Origin: Hoeflea sp.
Lineage (GTDB): Bacteria > Pseudomonadota > Alphaproteobacteria > Rhizobiales > Rhizobiaceae
NCBI GenBank assembly: GCA_019084245.1
Contig: JAHRFE010000036.1
Coordinates: 98,025-162,024, forward strand
Length of the DNA stretch: 64,000 nt
Direction of reading: 5' to 3'
Shown here: piece after piece, positions 1-7,869 of the stretch
Position numbering within the stretch: position 1 is the first letter of the stretch
Layout of the letters: each line of letters starts with the position of its first letter
Position numbers and translations under genes: made by a program
The notes under the pieces: generated by a model
Databases searched by the model: none
Seen by the model: only the letters and a program-made list of their open reading frames with translations
Told to the model about the DNA's origin: nothing

Positions 1-1162
1 CCAGGCCCTGGTCATCCATGGCGCGCGACTGCAGCAGCATTTCCGACCCGTCCCAGTTGATGTCCAGATAGAAGCGGTGCAGCGCCTTGGGCAGGCTCGG
101 CCCGTCGATGCGCGCTGGCTGCCAGGTGCGGCCGCCGTCTATTGTCACGTCGACGCGGCTGATCGTGCCGCCTCCGGACCAGGCGAGACCGGAAATCACC
201 AAGGGACCCTTGCCATGGGTCACCGGGACCTGCGGGCTCGGACTGGTGATGACCGATTTCACCTCCATCATGAAGGTGTGGCGACGCGCCTTTCCGTTGG
301 CCAGCAGATCGGTGTATTTCGAGGTTTCCTCGCGCTGGGCCCAAGGCTCGTCGCCCACTTCCAGACGCCGCAGCCACTTGACCCACATATTGCCTTCCCA
401 GCCGGGAACGCACAGTCTCAAGGGATAGCCCTGTTCGGGACGCAGCGCCTCGCCATTCATCTTGAAGGCCACGAGGCAATCATCGAGCGCCTTTTCCATC
501 GGAATCGACCGTGTCATCGCCGCCGAATCGGCGCCTTCCGCCAGCAGCCATTTACCGGTCGTCTTAACGCCTGCCTCCTCAAGCAGGTAACGCAGCGGCA
601 CACCTGTATAGACCACGCAGTGGATCATGCCGTGGGTGAACTGGCACCCATTGAGCTGCGAGCCCCTCCATTCCATGCCGCCATTGGCGGCGCATTCGAG
701 GAAATAGACCCGGTTTTCGCGCGGGAACCGCTTCAGGTCCTCCATGGTGAAGACCAGCGGCGTGTCGACCAGACCATGGATCATAAGCCGGTGATCAGCG
801 GGATTGATCACGGCCGTGCCGCCATGGTGCCGCTCGAAGCAAAGACCGTTTGGCGTGATGATGCCGTCAAGTTCGTGCAGCGGCGTGAAGTTGATCGACG
901 AGACCGGATCGGCCGTCAGCCAGGGCACGTCGCGGCGCACCACATGCGCCTCGAACTCCGATGGCGTGCCATAGGGGGCCACGTCCACGCCGTCGCCGAG
1001 ATAGCGGTTCCAGTCCTGGATTTCGGTGATCAGCGGTTCGCCCGCCGCCCGCGCAGCGCCGGCGCTGGCGGCGACCGCTGCGCCGCTGAGCAGTCCGGCT
1101 TTCAGGAAATCGCGCCGTGAGGCTTTCTGTTTGGTCCCCTTGGGATCGGTGTCGTCTACCAT
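1..1162 (-). CDS. soxC: Sulfite dehydrogenase / sulfane dehydrogenase molybdenum subunit SoxC (3' end beyond window)
   Basis: SoxC is the molybdopterin-binding subunit of Sox(CD)2, which oxidises the SoxY-bound sulfane sulfur in the periplasm. The frame is open from ATG at 1162 to the left edge, giving 387 residues; the family is usually about 430, so the C-terminus and the expected soxD lie outside. The start has GGAGG 5 bases upstream. The N-terminus carries a Tat signal (SRRDFLKAG, residues 15-23) followed by an Ala-rich segment. The molybdenum-ligand cysteine sits in FLECAANGG (Cys157), as in sulfite oxidase-type proteins. It lies 94 bp downstream of soxB in the same direction. Assignment rests on motif and context and is firm. 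Confidence 0.93.
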   Translation of the reverse strand, partial: MVDDTDPKGTKQKASRRDFLKAGLLSGAAVAASAGAARAAGEPLITEIQDWNRYLGDGVDVAPYGTPSEFEAHVVRRDVPWLTADPVSSINFTPLHELDGIITPNGLCFERHHGGTAVINPADHRLMIHGLVDTPLVFTMEDLKRFPRENRVYFLECAANGGMEWRGSQLNGCQFTHGMIHCVVYTGVPLRYLLEEAGVKTTGKWLLAEGADSAAMTRSIPMEKALDDCLVAFKMNGEALRPEQGYPLRLCVPGWEGNMWVKWLRRLEVGDEPWAQREETSKYTDLLANGKARRHTFMMEVKSVITSPSPQVPVTHGKGPLVISGLAWSGGGTISRVDVTIDGGRTWQPARIDGPSLPKALHRFYLDINWDGSEMLLQSRAMDDQGL

Positions 1163-1256
1163 GAGATCCTCCCGTGGCGCTTGTCCAGCATTTGCATACC
1201 TGTCTCCGTCGTCATCTCGGGGCGCTTCGGCCCGCGCATTCACTCTCGAACAAGGC

Positions 1257-2957
1257 TCACAGGATCACCCGGACCGCCGCAGCGTCCGGATCGAGTGAAA
1301 CCACTGATTTTTTTGTGATGTAGTCTTCCATCAGATCGTAGATCGCCGGTCCCTCGACCCCCTCATTGACCGAGGCCCAGCCGCCGACCGTGTAGGTCTT
1401 GTCGGCTTCCATCGGCTCGCCGCTGCCGGTCAGGCGCATGTCCGAGATGCGGCTGCCCATCTCCCCTTCAGGGGCGCAGGCATAGGTGAAGCCGCCAACC
1501 CGGACCATGTCGCCGCCCTGCTGCAGGAACGGATCCTTGTTGAACAGATTGTCGCAGACATCTTCCATGATGTCCTTGAGCTGGGCGCCGGTGAACTCGA
1601 GCCGGTAGACCTCCGGGTAGCTCATCGAGGTTTCAGTGTAGAGATCGTCGATGGTGATGTCGGCACCCGGAAGCAGCGTCGTGCCCCAGCGGAAACCCGG
1701 GGACAGCGCAATCTGGGTGTCGCGCTCTTCCATGATGCCCTGGCAGATCAGATCATCCCAGGTGCCGTTGAAATTGCCGCGCCGGTACAGCAGCGTGTCG
1801 GTGCTTCCGATGACGCGCTGCGTCTCGGCTTCATAGGGCGCGCGGACTTCGGCGATCTTGGCCGCCATCTCCGGATCGGGCGTGATCACGTCGGAGAACA
1901 CCGGGATCAGGGTCGAGCTGTAGCCCGCAACCTTGCCGTCCTTGATGTCGAGATCGATGCGACCGAGATATTTGCCGTGAGAGCCCGACGACATCAGCAG
2001 GGTGCCCTCGACTTCCAACGCCACTGGCGTTGCATCATGGGTGTGGCCGGTGACGATCACATCGAGCCCGCTGACAACACCGGCCAGCTTGCGATCCACG
2101 TCGAAGCCGTTATGCGACAACAGAACCACCACTTCGGCGCCTTCTGCCCGGGCCGCGTCGACATTGGCCTGCAGCACCTCGGGGCGAATGCCGAATGACC
2201 ATTTCGGGAACATCCAGCTCGGATTGGCGATCGGCGTGTAGGGCATGGCCTGGCCGATGACGGCCACGTTCACGCCGCCGCGTTCAAAATAGGCAGTGTG
2301 CTCGAAGGCCGGTTCATCCCACTCCGCATCGAAGATGTTGGACGCCAGGAACGGGTAGCCCATGGCCTCGACCAGCTCCAGAAAGCGGTCTTCGCCAAAA
2401 GTGAACTCCCAATGCCCGGTCATGGCGTCGGGCTTGAGCAGCTTCATGCACTCGACCATGTCCATGCCATTGGTCTTGAGCGAGCTATAGGAGCCCTGCC
2501 AGGTGTCTCCGCCATCCAGGAACAGCACCTTGTCGTCACCGCGCTCGGCCCGGATCGCCTTGACCAGGGTCGCGGTTCGGTCGAGGCCGCCAAGCTTGCC
2601 GTAAGTCCGGGCCAGGTCAACATAATCGACCATGGTATGGGCATAGGCGAGCGGGCTGCCCTTCTCGATGTCGAAATAGGCCAGGAATTCTTCCGCCACC
2701 AGATGCGGAGGGACACCTGCGTAGGCGCCAACCCCGATATTGGTATCCGGCGGACGGAAGAACACCGGCTTGAGCTGGGCATGGCAATCGGTGAAATGCA
2801 GCAGCGTCACCTGGCCCTTGGAATCGAATTTCAGCAGATCATCCTGGGTGAGCTTTTGCTGCGCCAACGCCCGGATCGGATTGAAGCCCAATCCCGCTGC
2901 GCCGAGGACAAACCCGGCATTGAGCGCATATTGCAGAAAATCGCGTCTGGTGTGCAT
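1257..2957 (-). CDS. soxB: Thiosulfohydrolase SoxB
   Basis: SoxB hydrolyses the sulfate group from the SoxY cysteine S-thiosulfonate in the periplasm. The protein is a 5'-nucleotidase/metallophosphoesterase of about 566 residues, the normal family length. A Tat signal (TRRDFLQYALNAG) opens it. Metal-site motifs are visible: FTDCHAQLKP near residue 60, LLSHNGFDVDRKL, and GHTHDATP, matching the dinuclear manganese site. An upstream in-frame ATG at 2969 exists, but GGAG sits 5 bases before the ATG at 2957, so 2957 is preferred. A 209-bp gap with a strong hairpin separates it from soxA, so it may have its own promoter or altered dosage. Confidence 0.95.
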   Translation of the reverse strand: MHTRRDFLQYALNAGFVLGAAGLGFNPIRALAQQKLTQDDLLKFDSKGQVTLLHFTDCHAQLKPVFFRPPDTNIGVGAYAGVPPHLVAEEFLAYFDIEKGSPLAYAHTMVDYVDLARTYGKLGGLDRTATLVKAIRAERGDDKVLFLDGGDTWQGSYSSLKTNGMDMVECMKLLKPDAMTGHWEFTFGEDRFLELVEAMGYPFLASNIFDAEWDEPAFEHTAYFERGGVNVAVIGQAMPYTPIANPSWMFPKWSFGIRPEVLQANVDAARAEGAEVVVLLSHNGFDVDRKLAGVVSGLDVIVTGHTHDATPVALEVEGTLLMSSGSHGKYLGRIDLDIKDGKVAGYSSTLIPVFSDVITPDPEMAAKIAEVRAPYEAETQRVIGSTDTLLYRRGNFNGTWDDLICQGIMEERDTQIALSPGFRWGTTLLPGADITIDDLYTETSMSYPEVYRLEFTGAQLKDIMEDVCDNLFNKDPFLQQGGDMVRVGGFTYACAPEGEMGSRISDMRLTGSGEPMEADKTYTVGGWASVNEGVEGPAIYDLMEDYITKKSVVSLDPDAAAVRVIL

Positions 2958-2971
2958 CCTGGTCTCCATTC

Positions 2972-3010
2972 GGTGAAAAACGGTAAAAACTACCCGTTCC
3001 GGTTTTCACC
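2972..3010. promoter_or_regulatory. Inverted repeat just upstream of soxB
   Basis: GGTGAAAA at 2972-2979 is mirrored by TTTTCACC at 3003-3010. It lies 15 bp before the soxB start in the soxA-soxB gap. It could be a regulator site or part of the soxB leader; it does not resemble the TGCAAAA-type sites upstream of soxX and soxS. Confidence 0.3.
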
Positions 3011-3129
3011 AGATTCAAATCCTGCTGATATTTCAACTCGTTAACACATTGACATCGAAACCGGAGCCGGCTTGATGGACCGCCTTGGCGCTCTTTTCTA
3101 CGTGGCCTGATGCAAGGCTCGGCCGTTGC

Positions 3130-3155
3130 GCCGGAGGCGCCAAAACGCCTCCGGC
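3130..3155 (-). terminator. Strong hairpin between soxA and soxB
   Basis: A perfect 10-bp stem (GCCGGAGGCG at 3130-3139, CGCCTCCGGC at 3146-3155) with a 6-base loop lies 11 bases past the soxA stop. On the minus strand no T-run follows, so it is more likely a partial terminator or mRNA-stabilising structure than a full stop; a T-run follows only on the plus strand. Confidence 0.5.
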
Positions 3156-3166
3156 AGATTTTTGCC

Positions 3167-4015
3167 TTACGGACGAACCGCGGGGGTTTCGACCGAAAGG
3201 CCGGTGCCGCGCCATGTCACGTAGGTTTCAAGCGCCATCAACTCGTCCGAGAACGCCTTGGGCATTTCAGCGCGGGTATCCCGGATGCAGCCGCGGAAGC
3301 GGTTGTGCAACGAGGTGAAACCGCTCTTGAGCCGGTAGACCGGAAAGCCATTGACCTGGCCCTGGCTCAGATGGTCGGCGCGGATGAACTTGCCGGCATT
3401 GGCCTCATGGCAGCTGGCACAAGCGAGATCGAGCTGGCCCGTGCGGGTGTAGTAGAGCTCCTTGCCCTGTTCCCACCAGGACTGCATGTCACCCTCGGCA
3501 AGATCGATCTGAACCGGCAGGCCGAGCGACTGGTGCTTGATATAGGCGGTCAGTTCGTTCTGCCCGCCCTTGTCAAACGGATACGCCTCTGCGCCCATCT
3601 GCTCGGTGCGGCATTTGTTGATCTGCAGCTCGACATTGATCGGTTTATTGGAATCCGCGTCCCATTTCGGGAACGTGGCGCCAATGCCCTTCATGCTTTC
3701 AGCCGCATCGCCATGGCAGGTCGCACAGGACTTGCCGGCAGTGCCGTCAACCTTGCTCCAGAGAACCTCGCCATCCTCAACTGGAACCATGCCCGGGTTC
3801 TCGAACGTATCGCGCTCAAGATCGCGGGTTTCAGCTTCGCGGTACAGCCAGCCCGAGAGCACCTCGTCGAAGGGCATCCCCTCGGGCGCCTTGGCGCGTG
3901 TGATCATCGGCTTGCCATCTATTTCAAGCGTATCGTCAACTGGCTCGGCCATAGACCAACTGGCAGCAGTAAGTCCCGCCGCCAGCGCAACGCCGGCTAT
4001 CAAAAGTCTTTTCAT
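3167..4015 (-). CDS. soxA: SoxA, c-type cytochrome subunit of SoxAX
   Basis: SoxAX joins thiosulfate to the SoxY cysteine, passing electrons to cytochrome c. The 282-residue protein has a Sec signal peptide (about 1-23, ending SWSMA). It has two CxxCH heme sites, CATCH near residue 96 and CASCH near 200, and the conserved active-site cysteine that carries the cysteine persulfide heme ligand in FRGCIRDTRAE near 242. Two CxxCH motifs make it the diheme type of SoxA. It follows soxZ by 72 bp in the sox operon. Length and motifs fit the family throughout. Confidence 0.95.
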   Translation of the reverse strand: MKRLLIAGVALAAGLTAASWSMAEPVDDTLEIDGKPMITRAKAPEGMPFDEVLSGWLYREAETRDLERDTFENPGMVPVEDGEVLWSKVDGTAGKSCATCHGDAAESMKGIGATFPKWDADSNKPINVELQINKCRTEQMGAEAYPFDKGGQNELTAYIKHQSLGLPVQIDLAEGDMQSWWEQGKELYYTRTGQLDLACASCHEANAGKFIRADHLSQGQVNGFPVYRLKSGFTSLHNRFRGCIRDTRAEMPKAFSDELMALETYVTWRGTGLSVETPAVRP

Positions 4016-4087
4016 AACGGTCTCCGTCCTCCCGGGATTGCGCCTGCACGAATCTCCCGCCCGCGCAGGGCTCCCTCCCTCTCGTTG

Positions 4088-4411
4088 TTACTTGACTTCG
4101 ATCAGTTCCTCGGCCTCGTAGACCGATCCGTCATCATCGAGCCAGGTGAACTTGAAGGTTCCGCTGGCAGGCACTTTGGCGTTGAATTCGAAATAGGGAT
4201 TGGCGGAAATCGCCGGATCCAGATCACACTCGAACACCGTCTGACCTTCGAAGGCGCAGGTGAACTTGTTGATGATTTGACGCGGAATGGGATTGCCATC
4301 CTTGTCCTTGCGCTGACCCGATTCCATCTCGTGGCTGATCAGCGTCTTGATGGTGATCACCTCGCCGGCCGAAGCCGTCTTGGGAACCTTGATGCGTGGT
4401 TTTGATGCCAT
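4088..4411 (-). CDS. soxZ: Sulfur carrier partner SoxZ
   Basis: SoxZ pairs with SoxY to form the periplasmic carrier on which sulfur intermediates ride. The 107-residue protein has no signal peptide, as expected, since SoxZ is exported with SoxY by hitch-hiking on its Tat signal. The N-terminus (MASKPRIKVPKTASAGEVI) and the FECDLDPAISANPY segment are typical, and the mostly beta composition fits an immunoglobulin-like fold. It starts 21 bp after the soxY stop, consistent with translational coupling. Assignment is secure. Confidence 0.95.
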   Translation of the reverse strand: MASKPRIKVPKTASAGEVITIKTLISHEMESGQRKDKDGNPIPRQIINKFTCAFEGQTVFECDLDPAISANPYFEFNAKVPASGTFKFTWLDDDGSVYEAEELIEVK

Positions 4412-4432
4412 GTTCGTAAATCCTGTCCTGGC

Positions 4433-4888
4433 TCAGCCGCCGCAGCCGCCGATGGTTACCTTGACCTCTTTCTTGTCCATGAAGAAAGAGCCGTCTTTCA
4501 TCTTCGCAACCGCGACGACGTTCTGGGTCTTGGCCAGCCGCATGCGGGTCGTTGCGAGCGCTGCGCCGCTCATTTCCGTGAAATGGAACGTGGCGACAGG
4601 TGGGCTGGGGTTGCCGTCGGCGAAAAGGATGACAGATTCCACCAGGTCATCGCCTTCCATGGCGCTTTCCACGCTCACCGATATCGGCACCGTGTTGCCG
4701 TTTTCCGCGATTTCCGGCGCGGTCAGTGTGATCTTGCCTGCGCCCGGTGCGATGCCGCCCGTGAAGTCCATGATCGCCTTTTCCGTGTCCTCAACCGAAG
4801 CGAGGGCCGGCGAGATCCGGGCTCCTGCAACCGCGAATGCGGCGGCGCCCACGGTCAATCCTAAGACATGTCGTCTTGTCAGTTTCAT
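4433..4888 (-). CDS. soxY: Sulfur carrier SoxY
   Basis: SoxY is the covalent substrate carrier of the Sox pathway: thiosulfate is attached to a cysteine in its flexible C-terminal arm. The 151-residue protein ends in KVTIGGCGG, the defining GGCGG tail. The N-terminus (MKLTRRHVLGLTVGAAAFA) is a Tat signal. A longer frame opens at 4963, but ATG at 4888 is preceded by GAGGAG and begins right before the Tat motif, so the shorter form is chosen. It lies 40 bp downstream of soxX and 21 bp before soxZ. Confidence 0.95.
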   Translation of the reverse strand: MKLTRRHVLGLTVGAAAFAVAGARISPALASVEDTEKAIMDFTGGIAPGAGKITLTAPEIAENGNTVPISVSVESAMEGDDLVESVILFADGNPSPPVATFHFTEMSGAALATTRMRLAKTQNVVAVAKMKDGSFFMDKKEVKVTIGGCGG

Positions 4889-4928
4889 AAGATTCGAGCT
4901 CCTCTGCTCCAGATAATTGCTTGCACGC

Positions 4929-5393
4929 TCACTCCTTGAGCGTACCGAGATAAGCGAGAACATCCTCGACCTGCTGAGCGGTCAGGATCGTCTTGCCGAC
5001 GAATTTCTCGGCGACATTCTTGCCGACATCCAGGGAATAGAAGCCGGGCATGACTGTTTCATCGGTGAATATGGTCTTCGAATTCACCACGATGGCCCTG
5101 AGCAACGGCTCGTCATAGCGCGAAGCCACGTCATCAAGCGCCGGCCCGACATCACCATGGAATTGATCGCTGGCCATGTCCTCATTGGCATGACAGGCCA
5201 GGCAATTGCCCAGTCCGGTGTTCTTGAACACCTTGGCGCCCTCAACCGGATCGCCCGGCGTCCCGGTCAGCGACATCGTGATTCCCTCGTCGGTGAACTC
5301 CACCGCCTCGGGCGCGATCTCGCTGGACAACGCCGCAGTCGACAGCATGATTGCCGCCGCAACCCCCAGTGTAAAATTCATTCGCCTCATCAT
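4929..5393 (-). CDS. soxX: SoxX, monoheme c-type cytochrome subunit of SoxAX
   Basis: SoxX partners SoxA in the thiosulfate-conjugating cytochrome. The sequence has a signal peptide (to about residue 24), one CxxCH heme site (NCLACHANED) near residue 66, and a distal methionine candidate in VMPGFYSLD. The frame extends upstream to 5516, but that extension crosses a promoter/operator; GGAGGAGGG lies 8 bases before the tandem ATG ATG at 5393/5390, so the start is placed there (154 residues). It is the first gene after the soxW-soxX gap, which holds a palindromic operator, so it probably begins a separate transcript. Confidence 0.93.
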   Translation of the reverse strand: MMRRMNFTLGVAAAIMLSTAALSSEIAPEAVEFTDEGITMSLTGTPGDPVEGAKVFKNTGLGNCLACHANEDMASDQFHGDVGPALDDVASRYDEPLLRAIVVNSKTIFTDETVMPGFYSLDVGKNVAEKFVGKTILTAQQVEDVLAYLGTLKE

Positions 5394-5456
5394 TTGGCGT
5401 TCCCTCCTCCATTGCCCGGAAACTCTCGTTCCGGATCTTCTCCGATTCAAAGGATA

Positions 5457-5502
5457 ATCATACTTCGCCGTACAATCAATGCAAAAATATGATTTTTTGC
5501 AT
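5457..5502 (-). promoter_or_regulatory. soxX promoter with overlapping SoxR-type operator
   Basis: A perfect inverted repeat (ATGCAAAAA at 5479-5487, TTTTTGCAT at 5494-5502, 6-base spacer) stands upstream of soxX. On the minus strand TTGCAT (5484-5479) and TATGAT (5462-5457) with a 16-base spacer make a good -35/-10 pair, so the palindrome covers the -35 element, a repressor arrangement. The soxS promoter has a related TGCAAAA...TTGCA site. SoxR of Pseudaminobacter is known to repress from the soxW-X and soxS-V gaps; assignment to the SoxR here is inference. Confidence 0.72.
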
Positions 5503-5519
5503 GTATCTTTCGTCAAAGC

Positions 5520-6107
5520 TCATTCTGCGTCGAGCCGCCCTGCGGCCCGCATCTCGTTTATAATGCGGGCGTGATACTTCTGGAAGTGCTCCTCGCCCTC
5601 ATAGCCCTTTTCGGATACCCATTTGAACATATTGAGAAAAGTCCACTTGCCGAAAGCGCCCGGCATGGTCGCCACTGCAGCCTCGGCAACGGTCATTCCT
5701 TCCGGCGCGTCCTCAGGCAGAAAAACCATGGTCGGCGTGAAAACATAGCCCCATTTGCGCGCCGCCGTCTTCTCTGTCAGCACCTCGCCATCGAGATCGG
5801 TGACTTCCTCGTCGCCGAACATGTTGTATTGGACGACCTTGAAATTCGCCTTGATGAAGTCCGACACCTCCGGATCCGAGAGGATCTTCGTGTGCATCTG
5901 GGCGCAATAGATGCAGCCGCGCTGCTCGAAGATCATCACCAGCCGCTTGCCCTCATCCTTCGCCGCCTCGATGTCTTCGGCGACATCGCGGAAGGTGAGC
6001 GAGAACCACTCTTCCTTGTGCAGGCCATCCTCGCCGATTTCGGATGACCAGGCCTGAGCCGACAGCGCCGCAACAGCGGCAATCGTCAAAAACGCGCGTC
6101 TGAACAT
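5520..6107 (-). CDS. soxW: Periplasmic thioredoxin SoxW
   Basis: SoxW is the periplasmic thioredoxin that receives electrons from SoxV and keeps the SoxYZ cysteine reduced. The 195-residue protein has a signal peptide (about 1-22, AWSSE). The thioredoxin fold carries the redox pair in QRGCIYCAQMH near residue 70 and the cis-proline segment FTPTMVFL near 120. A C-terminal helical extension of about 50 residues (MFKWVSEKGYEGEEHF) is typical of SoxW. It sits 10 bp after soxV, matching the known soxVW pairing. Confidence 0.92.
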   Translation of the reverse strand: MFRRAFLTIAAVAALSAQAWSSEIGEDGLHKEEWFSLTFRDVAEDIEAAKDEGKRLVMIFEQRGCIYCAQMHTKILSDPEVSDFIKANFKVVQYNMFGDEEVTDLDGEVLTEKTAARKWGYVFTPTMVFLPEDAPEGMTVAEAAVATMPGAFGKWTFLNMFKWVSEKGYEGEEHFQKYHARIINEMRAAGRLDAE

Positions 6108-6117
6108 GATACCTCTC

Positions 6118-6852
6118 CTAACCGATAGTTGCGAATGCGGGGAACATCTCTAGCATCCATTGCGCGATCCGCGACATCTGACCGGTCATGAACAGGATGC
6201 CGGTGATGACCAGAAGTACGCCCATGGCTTTCTCGATCACAGCCATATGTTTCTTGATTCGGGTTGAAAACCGGATGAATCGGCTGGCGAACACCCCGGC
6301 CACGACAAAAGGGATCCCGATACCCAGCGCGTAGAGACCGAGCAGCAGCGCGCCCTGCCCCGCGCTCTCCTTGGCCGCCGCCATGAACAGGATTGCCGCC
6401 AGGATGGGCCCGACACAGGGTGTCCAGCCAAAGGCAAAGGCAAGCCCCATGACATAGGCGCCTACCATGCCGGCGGGCTTGCGCTCAACAGTGACCCTGG
6501 CTTCGCGGTACAAAAGCGCGAAACGGAACACGCCGAGGAAATGCAGGCCCATCAGCAGAATCAGAACCCCGGCGATGATCGACAGCACGTCAAAATAGCG
6601 CGCCACCGACTGGCCGATCAGGCTGGCTGTGGCGCCGAGCGCGATAAAGACGGTGCTGAACCCCAGCACAAAGGCGACCGAGGCGAGCGCGATGCGGCGT
6701 GACGCCACATTGTCAGCGTCGGCGTTTTTGACTTCGTTGAAGCTCATACCCGCCAGATAGGCGAGATAGGGCGGAACGATCGGAAGCACGCAGGGCGAAA
6801 AGAATGACAGCAATCCGGCCAGAAAGGCGGCTCCATACCCGACATCTATCAT
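6118..6852 (-). CDS. soxV: Membrane thiol-electron transporter SoxV (CcdA/DsbD family)
   Basis: SoxV carries electrons from cytoplasmic thioredoxin across the inner membrane to SoxW. The 244-residue protein is almost entirely hydrophobic with about six membrane helices. The two family cysteines are visible, in SFFSPCVLPIVPPYLAYLAG near residue 22 and GWTPCVGPIL near 140. It is the first gene of the minus-strand sox operon, facing soxS across 226 bp that contain two inverted repeats. CcdA proteins for cytochrome c maturation look alike, but the direct link to soxW decides the assignment. Confidence 0.92.
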   Translation of the reverse strand: MIDVGYGAAFLAGLLSFFSPCVLPIVPPYLAYLAGMSFNEVKNADADNVASRRIALASVAFVLGFSTVFIALGATASLIGQSVARYFDVLSIIAGVLILLMGLHFLGVFRFALLYREARVTVERKPAGMVGAYVMGLAFAFGWTPCVGPILAAILFMAAAKESAGQGALLLGLYALGIGIPFVVAGVFASRFIRFSTRIKKHMAVIEKAMGVLLVITGILFMTGQMSRIAQWMLEMFPAFATIG

Positions 6853-6969
6853 TGGCGTCTTCCTCCCCCGAAGCGTCGCCTGTCCAGACTAGCCGGAAAA
6901 GGCTGCTCCAGCACCCTGGTTCAAACATGCACCGTTCACCCATGACGCCGCTCGAACGCAACACGCCTG

Positions 6970-7016
6970 AATCGCATTCGGCCTCCTCATGGCGTATAGC
7001 CAGCCAGAATGCGATT
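6970..7016. promoter_or_regulatory. Inverted repeat in the soxV-soxS divergent promoter region
   Basis: AATCGCATTC (6970-6979) is mirrored exactly by GAATGCGATT (7007-7016), a 10-bp match with a 27-base spacer. The right arm abuts the SoxR-type site at 7013-7050. It may be a second operator half-site pair acting on soxV, allowing repressor bound at both sites to loop. Confidence 0.45.
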
Positions 7017-7050
7017 GCAAGATATGCAAAATACAATATATATTGCAATC
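7013..7050 (+). promoter_or_regulatory. soxS promoter with SoxR-type operator
   Basis: GATTGCAA (7013-7020) and TTGCAATC (7043-7050) form a perfect inverted repeat; inside it TGCAA (7025-7029) and TTGCA (7043-7047) mirror the soxX operator motif. TTGCAA (7015-7020) and TATATT (7039-7044), 18 bases apart, look like a -35/-10 pair. The soxS ATG is at 7079. A repressor here would block soxS-soxR and possibly soxV. Confidence 0.6.
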
Positions 7051-7078
7051 ACTATTTTCCGGGAACTGGACCAGCCTC

Positions 7079-7429
7079 ATGACATCTCCTCTCGCGGCTG
7101 CGCTTTCCTTCTTCCTGCTCCTGGCCACGCCGGCATTCGCGGCCGAGATGGTCATGTTCGAGCAACCCGGCTGCGCCTGGTGCAAGCGTTTCAACGAGGA
7201 AGTGGCGCCTGCCTGGCCGAACACCGAACAGGGCCAGCGCGCGCCCTTGCGGCGGGTCAACATTCACGAACCGCTGCCGGAAGACCTTGCGGACATTCCA
7301 GTCGAAAGGTTCACGCCAACCTTTGTTCTGGTCGATGAGGGCCGGGAAATCGCGCGGTTGCGCGGTTATCCCGGCGACCAGTTCTTCTGGGCGCTTGTCG
7401 ATGAAATGCTTGCAAAGCTGGAGCCATGA
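7079..7429 (+). CDS. soxS: Periplasmic thioredoxin-like SoxS
   Basis: SoxS is a periplasmic thiol-disulfide protein that reactivates inactive SoxYZ. The protein is 116 residues from ATG 7079, with a signal peptide (MTSPLAAALSFFLLLATPAFA) and a redox motif EQPGCAWCKRF, the P-G-C-x-x-C pattern described for SoxS. The cis-proline segment is RFTPTFVLVD. An upstream in-frame start at 6989 would run through the promoter and operator and is rejected. Its stop overlaps the soxR start as ATGA. Gene order here is soxS then soxR. Confidence 0.88.
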   Translation: MTSPLAAALSFFLLLATPAFAAEMVMFEQPGCAWCKRFNEEVAPAWPNTEQGQRAPLRRVNIHEPLPEDLADIPVERFTPTFVLVDEGREIARLRGYPGDQFFWALVDEMLAKLEP

Positions 7430-7776
7430 CATCGGAACTGACGCCAAACCAGGATTTTTCCGGCCAGGACATCGACGTTCTTGCCGGACAGGCGCGCAAG
7501 GCGAGTGATATCCTCAAGGCGATGTCGCACGAGACCCGGTTGCTCATTCTCTGGCTGTTGTCGGAAAACGAAAAATCCGTCTCCGAACTCGAGGAACTGC
7601 TGGCCCTGCCGCAGGCGGCGGTGTCCCAGCAGCTCGCCCGGCTGCGCTTTGATCACATGGTCAGCACGCGCCGCGAGGGCCGGATGATCCACTATTCGAT
7701 TTCCAACGCGGAAGTCTCGGCCATTGTGGCCTCGCTCTATGATCTGCTGTGCCGTCCGGACACCGGGAACGGCTGA
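7426..7776 (+). CDS. soxR: ArsR-family sulfur-oxidation repressor SoxR
   Basis: SoxR represses sox genes and releases DNA when sulfur compounds are present. The 116-residue protein is a winged helix-turn-helix of the ArsR type: ILKAMSHETRLLILWLLSE, then SVSELEELLALPQAAVSQQL as the recognition helix region and RREGRMIHYSIS as the wing. It has two cysteine-free early domains and one cysteine near the end (LLCRPDTG), so its sensing residue is not obvious; published SoxR proteins use two cysteines. It overlaps soxS by 4 bp and likely autoregulates through the operator at 7013-7050. Confidence 0.88.
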   Translation: MTSELTPNQDFSGQDIDVLAGQARKASDILKAMSHETRLLILWLLSENEKSVSELEELLALPQAAVSQQLARLRFDHMVSTRREGRMIHYSISNAEVSAIVASLYDLLCRPDTGNG

Positions 7777-7869
7777 CCCGGACGCATAGCTTGCATTGAA
7801 TTCTTCCGGTCCCTAAGCTTGAGGAAAAGGACCGGGACAAATGCCGGCCAACGGGAGGAGACGGCCATA

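Noticed and set aside
1257-3044. Long plus-strand open frames opposite soxB and similar frames opposite soxA, urtB, groEL, yhaN and other genes
   Set aside because: They are antisense shadows produced by strong third-position GC bias; none has a ribosome site or recognisable domain, and each lies fully opposite a gene with clear family motifs.
7806-7835. CCGGTCC/GGACCGG inverted repeat between soxR and the YeeE gene as a terminator
   Set aside because: The 16-base loop and absence of a U-run make it weak; the genes are probably cotranscribed.
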